A stretch of 8,909 bases of DNA from an uncultured Chitinophagaceae bacterium (GTDB lineage: Bacteria; Bacteroidota; Bacteroidia; Chitinophagales; Chitinophagaceae), in contig CALKVC010000070.1 of assembly GCA_937996595.1 (NCBI GenBank), positions 1-8,909 on the forward strand, given 5' to 3'. A program made the translations under genes and the position numbers. How positions within the stretch are numbered: the stretch's first letter is position 1; every line of letters begins with the position of its first letter. Shown piece by piece: positions 1 to 7,065 of the stretch. The notes under the pieces are model-generated. The model was given only the letters and a program-made list of their open reading frames with translations. It made no database searches and was not told the origin of the DNA.

Positions 1-1619
1 GTGTCGAAGATCGTACTTATATCTGTTCCGAAAAGCAAGAAGACGCCGGCCCCACCAATAACTGGATGGCGCCAGCCGAGATGCGTGCGACTTTGCATCC
101 ATTGTTTGATGGTTGTATGAAAGGCCGCACCATGTATGTGATACCTTTTTGCATGGGGCCGGTTGGTTCAGCTTATGCCAGGTATGGAGTGGAAATAACA
201 GATTCGGAGTATGTTGTTATTAACATGCGCATCATGACCAGGATGGGCGAAAACGTACTTCCCTATATTCAAAAGAACAGTTTTGTAAAATGTATGCACT
301 CTGTTGGCGCCCCAATAGAAAACGGAATGGAAGAAAGCAAGTGGCCCTGCAATCCGGATGTGAAATATATTTCGCATTTCCCCGATGAACGCATGATCAT
401 TTCATATGGCAGCGGGTATGGCGGCAATGCATTGATGGGAAAAAAATGTTTCGCTTTGCGTATTGCATCTGTAATGGGACGCGAAGAAGGCTGGCTGGCC
501 GAGCATATGCTGATTATGGGCGTTGAGTCACCCGACAAGAAAAAAAACTATGTGGCAGCGGCATTCCCAAGCGCCTGCGGGAAAACGAATTTTGCCATGC
601 TGATACCGCCCAAAGAATTTGAAGGCTGGAAATTAACTACGGTTGGGGACGATATTGCATGGATTCATAAAGCCGGCGATGGGCAATTGTTTGCCATAAA
701 CCCTGAATCTGGGTATTTTGGGGTAGCGCCGGGCACCAATTATAAAACAAACCCGAATGCGATGGAAAGCATCAGGGCCAATACCATTTTCACAAATGTG
801 GCCATAACGAAAGACAAAGATGTGTGGTGGGAAGGTTTAACGCCTGAAGCTCCTGAAGGGCTTACCGACTGGCATGGAAAACCATGGGACCCTGCAAGTG
901 GCAAACCAGCCGCACATCCCAATTCCAGGTTTACCGCACCGGCTTATCAAAACCCGGCGCTGGATGATAAGTGGGACGATGTAAAAGGTGTACCAATTGA
1001 CGGCTTCATTTTCGGAGGAAGAAGAAGTACCGGCGTACCACTGGTTTACCAGTCATTCAACTGGAATTTTGGCGTGTACCTTGCAACAACCATGGGCAGT
1101 GAAACCACTGCAGCGGCTTTTGGTGAAATAGGAAAAGTTCGCCGCGATCCGTTTGCCATGCTTCCTTTCATGGGATATCATATCGGAGATTATGTGAACC
1201 ACTGGTTACAGTTTGGCAGAAACCTTCCCAATGCACCAAGGATATTTGGTGTAAACTGGTTCAAGAAAGATGAAAACGGAAAATTCCTCTGGCCCGGATT
1301 CAGTGAAAACACCCGTGTACTGATCTGGATTATCCAGCGTATCCGTGGCCGCGCTTCATCCGTGGAAAGCCCGATCGGATGGATGCCTCGTTATGAAGAC
1401 ATCGACTGGAGAGGCATGGAAAATTTTTCCAGGGAAGATTTTACCAAGATCATGTCGGTGGAAAGGGAACCCGGCAAACAGGAGCTATTATCTCATGAAG
1501 AGCTTTTTGAAAACATATACGATAAGTTGCCAAAAGAATTCTTTTTCATGCGGGAATTGCTATTATCAGCGTTGTGGCGCTCTCCCGAAAAATGGAGGCT
1601 GGAACCTGAAAATAACTGA
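1..1619 (+). CDS. pckG: Phosphoenolpyruvate carboxykinase (GTP), 5'-truncated by window edge
   Basis: This enzyme converts oxaloacetate plus GTP to phosphoenolpyruvate, CO2 and GDP in the cytoplasm, the entry step of gluconeogenesis. The frame is open from base 3, and the residues before the first ATG (base 66) already match the family (SEKQEDAGPTNNWM), so that ATG is internal and the true start lies upstream. 538 residues are visible; GTP-type enzymes are usually about 600-620, so roughly 80-95 are missing. In fragment numbering (base 3 = residue 1) I see the substrate-site GGNALMGKK with paired Lys 147/148, the metal-site His 168, the P-loop FPSACGKTNFAM with the family's reactive Cys at 192, the kinase-2 motif VGDDIAWI (Asp 216/217), NSRF with Arg 309, and NWFKKDENGKFLWPGF, whose Phe 420, 428 and 433 match the guanine-binding phenylalanines. 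This guanine site and the overall sequence distinguish it from the ATP-type PckA. All key residues are present. A strong terminator follows the stop. Confidence 0.97.
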   Translation, partial: VEDRTYICSEKQEDAGPTNNWMAPAEMRATLHPLFDGCMKGRTMYVIPFCMGPVGSAYARYGVEITDSEYVVINMRIMTRMGENVLPYIQKNSFVKCMHSVGAPIENGMEESKWPCNPDVKYISHFPDERMIISYGSGYGGNALMGKKCFALRIASVMGREEGWLAEHMLIMGVESPDKKKNYVAAAFPSACGKTNFAMLIPPKEFEGWKLTTVGDDIAWIHKAGDGQLFAINPESGYFGVAPGTNYKTNPNAMESIRANTIFTNVAITKDKDVWWEGLTPEAPEGLTDWHGKPWDPASGKPAAHPNSRFTAPAYQNPALDDKWDDVKGVPIDGFIFGGRRSTGVPLVYQSFNWNFGVYLATTMGSETTAAAFGEIGKVRRDPFAMLPFMGYHIGDYVNHWLQFGRNLPNAPRIFGVNWFKKDENGKFLWPGFSENTRVLIWIIQRIRGRASSVESPIGWMPRYEDIDWRGMENFSREDFTKIMSVEREPGKQELLSHEELFENIYDKLPKEFFFMRELLLSALWRSPEKWRLEPENN

Positions 1620-1663
1620 CCGGGCATATATGCTTTTCAATGCCTGTACATAAAAAGTAATTG

Positions 1664-1695
1664 AGGCAACAGGCAAAACCCCTGTTGCCTTTTTT
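1664..1695 (+). terminator. Rho-independent terminator after pckG
   Basis: A perfect 10-bp inverted repeat is present: AGGCAACAGG at 1664-1673 pairs with CCTGTTGCCT at 1681-1690. The loop is 7 bases, and the T-run continues to 1695. It starts 44 bases after the pckG stop codon and ends 9 bases before the next gene's ATG. The opposite strand has no comparable T-run, so it should act on plus-strand transcription only. Confidence 0.9.
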
Positions 1696-1704
1696 AAACC
1701 CTAC

Positions 1705-3378
1705 ATGATGTATAACTGGATTACTGAACTATTTACCCAGGTTTCAACAGCACAGACTATCCTGATTTTCGCCTTAGTAATATCATCTGGTATTTGGCTT
1801 GGGAGGATAAAACTGATGGGCATTTCTTTGGGTGTAACATGGGTTTTATTCATAGGTATGCTATTATCTTACCTGGGAATTACCATTGATGAACATACCG
1901 GCCATTTCCTGAAGGAATTCGGATTGATACTCTTCGTCTACTCCATCGGGTTACAGGTTGGCCCGGGATTTTTTGCCAGCTTAAAGAAGAATGCCCTGAA
2001 AAATAACCTGCTGGCGGCATTCATCGTATTTACAGGTATTTTCATCACAGTTATTCTATATTTCCTGAGCCACAACCATATTTCTGTTATGGCAGGCATC
2101 ATGAGTGGTGCGGTAACCAATACGCCCGGACTGGCTGCGGCACAGGCGGCTGTAAGCGACCTGAATATAACAGGAACGGACAAATCGCTGATCACCCTGG
2201 CATATGCCGTAACATACCCATTGGGTGTATTCGGTATCATTGGTTCCTTACTTATTTTGAAAAGGATATTTTCAATTAACATAGAAAGTGAACAGGAAAT
2301 GCACCGGAAACTGAATGTGATAAGGGCAGACAAACCGGTTTCAAACCATTATAATTTGGAGAATAAGATGCTGGCCGGTCAAACGCTTGGAAAAGTTTTT
2401 GATATGCTGAAAGAAAAGGTGATCGTATCACGCATGCTGCACAAAGGAGAAATAATAACACCGTCTACTGATACCGTATTGGCTGAACATGATGTATTGC
2501 TGATTGTTTCTTCCAGGAAGGAAGTTGAACAGTTGAAGCTGATCATAGGCCCCTTAAGCGACATTAACCTGAAGACATCGGCGGAGAGTAACCTGATTGC
2601 CAGGTCTATCATTGTAACGAAAAAATCGGTAACGCATAAACGCCTGGGTGACCTCCCTGAACTGTTCCAGCATAATTTCACCCTAACACGCCTGAAAAGG
2701 GCCGGTTTTGAGATGGTACCTCACGGTGATATATACCTGCAATTAGGCGATGTCATAAAAGTGGTAGGTACGGAGGAAGGCGTCAATGCCGTTGCTGAAG
2801 CATTCGGGAACTCAGAAAAAAAGCTGGAAGTGCCCGACCTGGCACCGATTTTTTTCGGTATCCTGCTGGGGGTTGTTGCCGGCAGCATTCCATTCCATTT
2901 CCCGGGGATGCCTGTGGCCGTAAAAATAGGGATGGCCGGCGGTCCTTTGATCATTGCTTTGCTCCTGAGCAGGTTCGGGAACATATTCTACCTGACCAAC
3001 TACACCACCAACAGTGCCAACCTCATGATACGCGAACTGGGTATCAGCCTGTTCCTGGCAAGTGTAGGGCTTAGCAGTGGAAAAAACCTTTCAGTTGCCT
3101 TTGCCGATGGCCGGGGATTCACCTGGATGGCGATGGGAATTGCCATAACCGTGATACCGCTGATTACCGGAGGCATCATTGCCAGGAAATTTTTCAAGAA
3201 AACCTATTTTGAAATTTGCGGATTACTGGCCGGCGCATCAACCGACCCGCCGGCACTGGCTTTTGCAACAAAACTGGCCGGTAGCGATATCCCTTCAGTT
3301 ACTTACGCTACCGTGTACCCGCTTACCATGATCATGCGGATAATAGCAGCCCAGTTGCTGATACTTTTATTCAGTTAA
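1705..3378 (+). CDS. Putative transporter, AspT/YidE/YbjL duplication family with two RCK_C (TrkA_C) domains
   Basis: A polytopic inner-membrane protein of 557 residues, the normal length for this family, whose characterised member AspT exchanges aspartate for alanine. The substrate here is unknown. Hydrophobic segments lie at about 17-60, 72-90, 102-122 and 165-187, then a soluble central region at about 190-375, then more segments at about 380-400, 406-425, 443-460, 472-494 and 530-556. The two membrane halves are duplicated: GAVTNTPGLAAAQ (135-147) with AYAVTYPLGVFG (166-177) in the first, GASTDPPALAFA (510-521) with TYATVYPLTMIM (533-544) in the second. The soluble part reads as two tandem RCK_C-like units, about 206-282 and 291-368, which in related proteins bind small regulatory ligands. 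ATG 1705 is chosen because the first membrane segment follows directly; ATG 1708 is equally possible. No Shine-Dalgarno is seen. The start sits just downstream of the pckG terminator, so its promoter is unclear. Family call is strong, function open. Confidence 0.9.
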   Translation: MMYNWITELFTQVSTAQTILIFALVISSGIWLGRIKLMGISLGVTWVLFIGMLLSYLGITIDEHTGHFLKEFGLILFVYSIGLQVGPGFFASLKKNALKNNLLAAFIVFTGIFITVILYFLSHNHISVMAGIMSGAVTNTPGLAAAQAAVSDLNITGTDKSLITLAYAVTYPLGVFGIIGSLLILKRIFSINIESEQEMHRKLNVIRADKPVSNHYNLENKMLAGQTLGKVFDMLKEKVIVSRMLHKGEIITPSTDTVLAEHDVLLIVSSRKEVEQLKLIIGPLSDINLKTSAESNLIARSIIVTKKSVTHKRLGDLPELFQHNFTLTRLKRAGFEMVPHGDIYLQLGDVIKVVGTEEGVNAVAEAFGNSEKKLEVPDLAPIFFGILLGVVAGSIPFHFPGMPVAVKIGMAGGPLIIALLLSRFGNIFYLTNYTTNSANLMIRELGISLFLASVGLSSGKNLSVAFADGRGFTWMAMGIAITVIPLITGGIIARKFFKKTYFEICGLLAGASTDPPALAFATKLAGSDIPSVTYATVYPLTMIMRIIAAQLLILLFS

Positions 3379-3388
3379 ACTGCGGGGT

Positions 3389-4930
3389 TTATAAAGGAAT
3401 ATTCCCATGTTTCTTCCTGGGCCTTTTAGCCACCTTGTTTTCCAGCATGGCAAAGGCTTTGATCATCTTTATCCTGGTTTCCCTGGGCGTTATCACTTCA
3501 TCAATGAAACCGCGTTCTGCCGCGGTATAAGGATTGGCAAACAAGGCTGCATATTCAGCTTCCTTCTCCTGCAGTTTCTTTACAGGGTCGGGAGAAACGG
3601 CTATTTCATTCTTGAATATGATCTCACTGGCTCCTCTGGCTCCCATAACGGCTATTTCCGCTGTAGGCCAGGCATAGTTCATATCGGCGCCAATGTGTTT
3701 AGAATTCATTACATCGTAAGCACCGCCATACGCTTTCCGGGTGATAACCGTAACCCTTGGCACGGTGGCTTCACTCAACGCGTACAATAATTTGGCACCA
3801 TTGGTAATGATCCCATTCCATTCCTGGTCGGTGCCGGGCAGAAAACCGGGCACATCCACGAGTACCATCAACGGTATATTGAAGCAATCGCAGAAACGGG
3901 TGAACCTGGCGCCTTTCACCGAACTGTTGATATCCAATACACCGGCCAGGCACATGGGCTGATTAGCAACAATACCGATACTCCGGCCTGCAATCCTTGC
4001 AAATCCTACTACCATGTTATCTGCAAAATCCTTGTGGATCTCAAAGAATGAATCGGTATCACAAATACCATTGATTACATTTCGCATATCATACGGCTGA
4101 TTGGCACTTTCAGGTACTATACCTTCCAGTTCTTCCCTGGTTTCATCTCCGGGTTTGTACGGAATTTTAGGAACCACATCCTCGCAGTTCTGCGGCATGT
4201 AACTTAACAATTTCTTCACCTGTTCAATACACTCCATATCATTTGGTGCAGTAAGGTGTGTTACGCCCGACTTAATGGAATGCGTAGACGCACCTCCGAG
4301 CTCTTCGGATGTTACTTCCTCATTGGTAACTGTCTTAACAACATTAGGCCCTGTTACAAACATATAACTGCTGTTTTCCACCATAATGGTGAAATCTGTC
4401 ATGGCTGGTGAATACACTGCACCGCCGGCACAGGGGCCCATGATAGCTGAAATCTGTGGAATAACACCCGATGCCTGAACATTTCGGAAGAATATATCTG
4501 CATAGCCTCCCAGCGACCGCACGCCTTCCTGTATCCTGGCGCCTCCTGAGTCGTTAAGCCCGATAAGCGGTGCCCCGGTTTTCATCGCCATATCCATTAT
4601 CCTGCAGATCTTTTCTGCATGCGTTTCAGAAAGGGCGCCACCAAATACGGTAAAATCCTGGGCAAAAACATAAACCAGTTTGCCATTAACGGTACCATAA
4701 CCTGTAATTACGCCGTCACCGTAATACTGCTGGTTTTCCATACCAAAATCTTTGGTACGGTGTATAACCAACCCGCCAATTTCTTCAAAACTACCGGGAT
4801 CCATCAGCAAACAAACCCGCTCACGGGCTGTTAATTTACCTTTCTGATGCTGCTTTGCGTTTCGTTCTGCACCCCCACCCGCTTTGCTCAGTTCCAGTTT
4901 CTCTTTTAATATATCTGTTTTTGATTTCAT
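3389..4930 (-). CDS. pccB: Acyl-CoA carboxylase carboxyltransferase (beta) subunit, probably propionyl-CoA carboxylase beta
   Basis: It transfers the carboxyl group from carboxybiotin to an acyl-CoA, most likely propionyl-CoA to give methylmalonyl-CoA, in a cytoplasmic complex with the two subunits encoded just upstream. It is 513 residues, typical for PccB-type subunits, with both crotonase-fold halves. The N-terminal half has KLTARERVCLLMDPGSFEE (32-50), NDSGGARIQEGVRSLGGY (126-143) and the oxyanion-loop motif MGPCAGGAVYSPAMTDF (164-180). The C-terminal half has VLVDVPGFLPGTDQEW (356-371), KAYGGAYDVMNSKHIGAD (399-416) and AWPTAEIAVMGARGASEI (420-437). Asp406 in GGAYDVM aligns with Asp422 of Streptomyces PccB, the position linked to propionyl-CoA preference; acetyl-CoA or long-chain relatives carry other residues there. 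The ATG is 21 bases after the biotin carboxylase stop, without Shine-Dalgarno, so it is co-transcribed with it. It ends 10 bases from the convergent transporter gene. Acetyl-CoA or broad acyl-CoA use cannot be excluded from sequence alone. Confidence 0.93.
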   Translation of the reverse strand: MKSKTDILKEKLELSKAGGGAERNAKQHQKGKLTARERVCLLMDPGSFEEIGGLVIHRTKDFGMENQQYYGDGVITGYGTVNGKLVYVFAQDFTVFGGALSETHAEKICRIMDMAMKTGAPLIGLNDSGGARIQEGVRSLGGYADIFFRNVQASGVIPQISAIMGPCAGGAVYSPAMTDFTIMVENSSYMFVTGPNVVKTVTNEEVTSEELGGASTHSIKSGVTHLTAPNDMECIEQVKKLLSYMPQNCEDVVPKIPYKPGDETREELEGIVPESANQPYDMRNVINGICDTDSFFEIHKDFADNMVVGFARIAGRSIGIVANQPMCLAGVLDINSSVKGARFTRFCDCFNIPLMVLVDVPGFLPGTDQEWNGIITNGAKLLYALSEATVPRVTVITRKAYGGAYDVMNSKHIGADMNYAWPTAEIAVMGARGASEIIFKNEIAVSPDPVKKLQEKEAEYAALFANPYTAAERGFIDEVITPRETRIKMIKAFAMLENKVAKRPRKKHGNIPL

Positions 4931-4951
4931 TCATTTACATTTTAAATATGA

Positions 4952-6427
4952 TCATTTAGCCAGCCTGCGTTTCCAACTGGTAGACCGGTTTTCAACTGCA
5001 TGTACCACTTTCTTTTTTTCCATCCAGTGCCGTACGGCTACCAATGCTGCTATGGCGGCATGTTCTTTTTGTTTTTCCCTAATCATATCCGGTGTATAGT
5101 GGTTCTTAACAAAATGCGTATCAAAATGACCTGAAACAAATGCATCATGTTCAAATACGAATGTTCCAAACGGCATGGTTGTTGAAACGCCTTCTATCCT
5201 GTAATCACGGATTGCTTCTTTCATCTTCTGTATGGCCTCTGTACGGTTCTTGCCCCATACGGCCAGTTTGGCAATCATAGGATCGTAGTAGATGGGAATT
5301 GACATTCCTTCTTCATACCCGTCATCAACCCTTATGCCTTCACCTGCTGGTTTAACATATTTCTGCAGGGTTCCAATTGAAGGAAGGAAATTATTCAGCG
5401 GGTCTTCTGCATATACGCGCAGTTCAATGGCATGGCCATGAATCTTCAGATCATCCTGTGTGAACCCCAGCTTTTCTCCCCTTGCAATTTTTATCTGCTC
5501 TTCCACCAGGTCTATGCCGGTTATCATTTCTGTTACCGGGTGTTCTACCTGTAACCTTGTATTCATTTCCAGGAAATAAAAATTCAGTTTATCGTCCATC
5601 AGGAATTCAACGGTTCCGGTACTGGTATAATTACATGATTTTGCAACCATCACGGCCGCCTCTCCCATTTTCTTACGCAATTCGGGTGTAAGCACAGCAG
5701 AGGGGGATTCTTCCACCACTTTCTGGTGCCTGCGCTGGATGCTGCATTCCCGTTCAAAGAGGTGTACCGTATTCCCGAAATTATCTGCCAGCACCTGTAT
5801 TTCCACATGCCTGGGAGATGTTACATATTTCTCAATAAAGACTGAACCGTCACCAAATGAAGATTTCGCTTCGCTGATGGCCCTGTTCATCTGTTCTTCA
5901 AATTCTGCTTCTTTTTCAACAATACGCATCCCCTTGCCGCCCCCGCCGGCAGAAGCCTTGATCAATATCGGATAACCGATATCGTTAGCCACTTTCTTGG
6001 CATATACAACATCTTCAATGGCCTGGTCGATGCCGGGAACCATCGGTATATTGTATGCTTTCACACAATCCTTTGCAGCCAGTTTAGAACCCATCACCCT
6101 CATGGCTTCGGGCCCAGGGCCAATGAAAATGATGCCGGCATCTGTTACTTTTTGTGCAAAATCTGCGTTCTCACTCAGAAATCCGTACCCGGGATGTATG
6201 CCATCCACGCCCAACTGCCTGCAAAAATCGATAATCTTGTCGCCCAGCAGGTACGACTGGTTTGAAGGCGGTGCGCCCAGGCAAACTGCTTCATCGGCAA
6301 AATGCACATGCGGGGAATCCCTGTCTGCTTCAGAATATACGGCAACAGATTTTATGCCCATCTTCCGGATGGTTCTCATGATCCTAAGTGCGATCTCTCC
6401 CCTGTTGGCAACCAGAATTTTTTTCAT
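4952..6427 (-). CDS. accC: Biotin carboxylase subunit of acyl-CoA carboxylase
   Basis: This ATP-grasp enzyme carboxylates biotin on the carrier protein using ATP and bicarbonate. From the start I prefer (MKKILVANRGEIALRIM) it is 491 residues. Visible are the N-terminal biotin-carboxylase domain, HPGYGFLSEN, ATP-site lysines about 115 and 157, the glycine-rich loop ASAGGGGKGM, ERECSIQRRHQKVVEE with Lys 236, GTVEF with metal-ligand Glu 274, FLEMNTRLQVEHPVTE with Glu 287, Arg 291 and Glu 295, and GHAIELRVYAEDP with Arg 337. All catalytic positions known from E. coli AccC are kept. It is about 40 residues longer than AccC (449); the extra is a charged, probably helical C-terminal tail ending WKRRLAK. 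An in-frame ATG at 6472 would add 15 lysine- and asparagine-rich residues that family members lack. The 6427 start is also preceded by GGAGG, though 13 bases away. It lies between the carrier gene (58-base gap) and the carboxyltransferase gene (21-base gap). Confidence 0.93.
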   Translation of the reverse strand: MKKILVANRGEIALRIMRTIRKMGIKSVAVYSEADRDSPHVHFADEAVCLGAPPSNQSYLLGDKIIDFCRQLGVDGIHPGYGFLSENADFAQKVTDAGIIFIGPGPEAMRVMGSKLAAKDCVKAYNIPMVPGIDQAIEDVVYAKKVANDIGYPILIKASAGGGGKGMRIVEKEAEFEEQMNRAISEAKSSFGDGSVFIEKYVTSPRHVEIQVLADNFGNTVHLFERECSIQRRHQKVVEESPSAVLTPELRKKMGEAAVMVAKSCNYTSTGTVEFLMDDKLNFYFLEMNTRLQVEHPVTEMITGIDLVEEQIKIARGEKLGFTQDDLKIHGHAIELRVYAEDPLNNFLPSIGTLQKYVKPAGEGIRVDDGYEEGMSIPIYYDPMIAKLAVWGKNRTEAIQKMKEAIRDYRIEGVSTTMPFGTFVFEHDAFVSGHFDTHFVKNHYTPDMIREKQKEHAAIAALVAVRHWMEKKKVVHAVENRSTSWKRRLAK

Positions 6428-6440
6428 TTGAATCTTTTTT

Positions 6441-6445
6441 CCTCC
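6441..6445 (-). promoter_or_regulatory. Possible Shine-Dalgarno (GGAGG) for the biotin carboxylase start at 6427
   Basis: Reading the minus strand, GGAGG is followed by AAAAAAGATTCAA and then the ATG of MKKILVANRG. The 13-base spacing is longer than usual, and the other genes here show no such motif. It therefore only mildly favours 6427 over the upstream in-frame ATGs at 6463 and 6472. The same bases would encode Gly-Gly-Lys if the longer start were used. Confidence 0.4.
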
Positions 6446-6485
6446 ATTAATATTTTTTTTCATTATTTCCATGTACTGCTAACCG

Positions 6486-6977
6486 TTATTCCAGTTCAAT
6501 CAACACCTGGCCTTTCTCAACGGCCTGGCCTTTCTTAATGTTGATTGTCTTGATGGTTGCATTGGCATGTATCACAATACTGTTTTCCATTTTCATAGCT
6601 TCCAGTATCAGCAGTTTTTCACCCTCCAGCACTTCCTGCCCTTCCTTCACAGAAATTTCCAGTACCAGTCCGGGCATTGGTGCTTTAATCTTTTTTATAT
6701 GTTTCTGTGAAACGGAACCAAATCCCATTTTCTGCAATACCTGGTCCAGTTCATCCTTTATTTCCACTTCATATGATGCACCTTCCACTTCAACAGTCAT
6801 TTTCTTACCGGTAGCATCTGTTTCCAATACCCGCGCATTTACAGAACGATTATCCTTAATGATATGATAATCGCAGTCATTTCTTTTTACCAGGTTGGCT
6901 TCCCCGGCTTCCTGTTCGGAAACGCTGAACAAAAAATCGTTTGCTTTCACCTGTAAGGTTTCGTTTTTTTCAGGCAT
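6486..6977 (-). CDS. Biotin carboxyl carrier protein subunit of acyl-CoA carboxylase
   Basis: A 163-residue cytoplasmic carrier that shuttles biotin-bound CO2 between the carboxylase and carboxyltransferase subunits encoded downstream. The C-terminal part (about 95-163) is a complete biotinyl/lipoyl domain: IKAPMPGLVLEISVKEGQEV, then LEAMKMENS with the biotin-accepting Lys at residue 129 (codon 6591-6593), then a second half ending GQAVEKGQVLIELE. The sequence KAPMPG is the usual opening of this domain in propionyl-CoA-type carboxylases. The N-terminal part (about 1-92) is not the Pro/Ala-rich linker of E. coli AccB. It is rich in predicted beta strands (for example KKMTVEVEGASYEVEIKDE, 58-76) and resembles the region preceding the biotinyl domain in single-chain PCC alpha subunits. 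The start is ATG 6977 with no Shine-Dalgarno. It lies 88 bases after fhs and 58 bases before the biotin carboxylase start. Confidence 0.93.
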   Translation of the reverse strand: MPEKNETLQVKANDFLFSVSEQEAGEANLVKRNDCDYHIIKDNRSVNARVLETDATGKKMTVEVEGASYEVEIKDELDQVLQKMGFGSVSQKHIKKIKAPMPGLVLEISVKEGQEVLEGEKLLILEAMKMENSIVIHANATIKTINIKKGQAVEKGQVLIELE

Positions 6978-7065
6978 CTGTATGTTTGTTTTAAATTTTT
7001 AATTCCGCAAATGTTGTAATGCAAAAACCGGAATCAGAGGAAGTAATTTATGCATTTTTTTCAAA

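Noticed and set aside
66..68. ATG at 66 as the pckG start
   Set aside because: The 21 codons before it in the same frame encode conserved family sequence, so the gene begins left of the window.
1938..2333. 131-codon minus-strand open frame inside the transporter gene
   Set aside because: Antisense to a conserved membrane-protein region. Its hydrophobic stretches mirror the sense strand's composition.
3376..3391. Hairpin between the convergent genes as a bidirectional terminator
   Set aside because: Only a 5-bp AT-rich stem with a 6-base loop, and no T-run of useful length on either side.
5997..6431. 144-codon plus-strand open frame opposite the biotin carboxylase gene
   Set aside because: Antisense shadow. 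The minus-strand frame has every catalytic motif, and this one has no recognisable domain.
7008..7037. Possible minus-strand Bacteroidota promoter (CTG-N19-AACATTTG) for the carrier gene in the 88-base gap after fhs
   Set aside because: Each element has a mismatch to the TTG / TAnnTTTG consensus. In AT-rich sequence such a match is expected by chance, so I do not call it.
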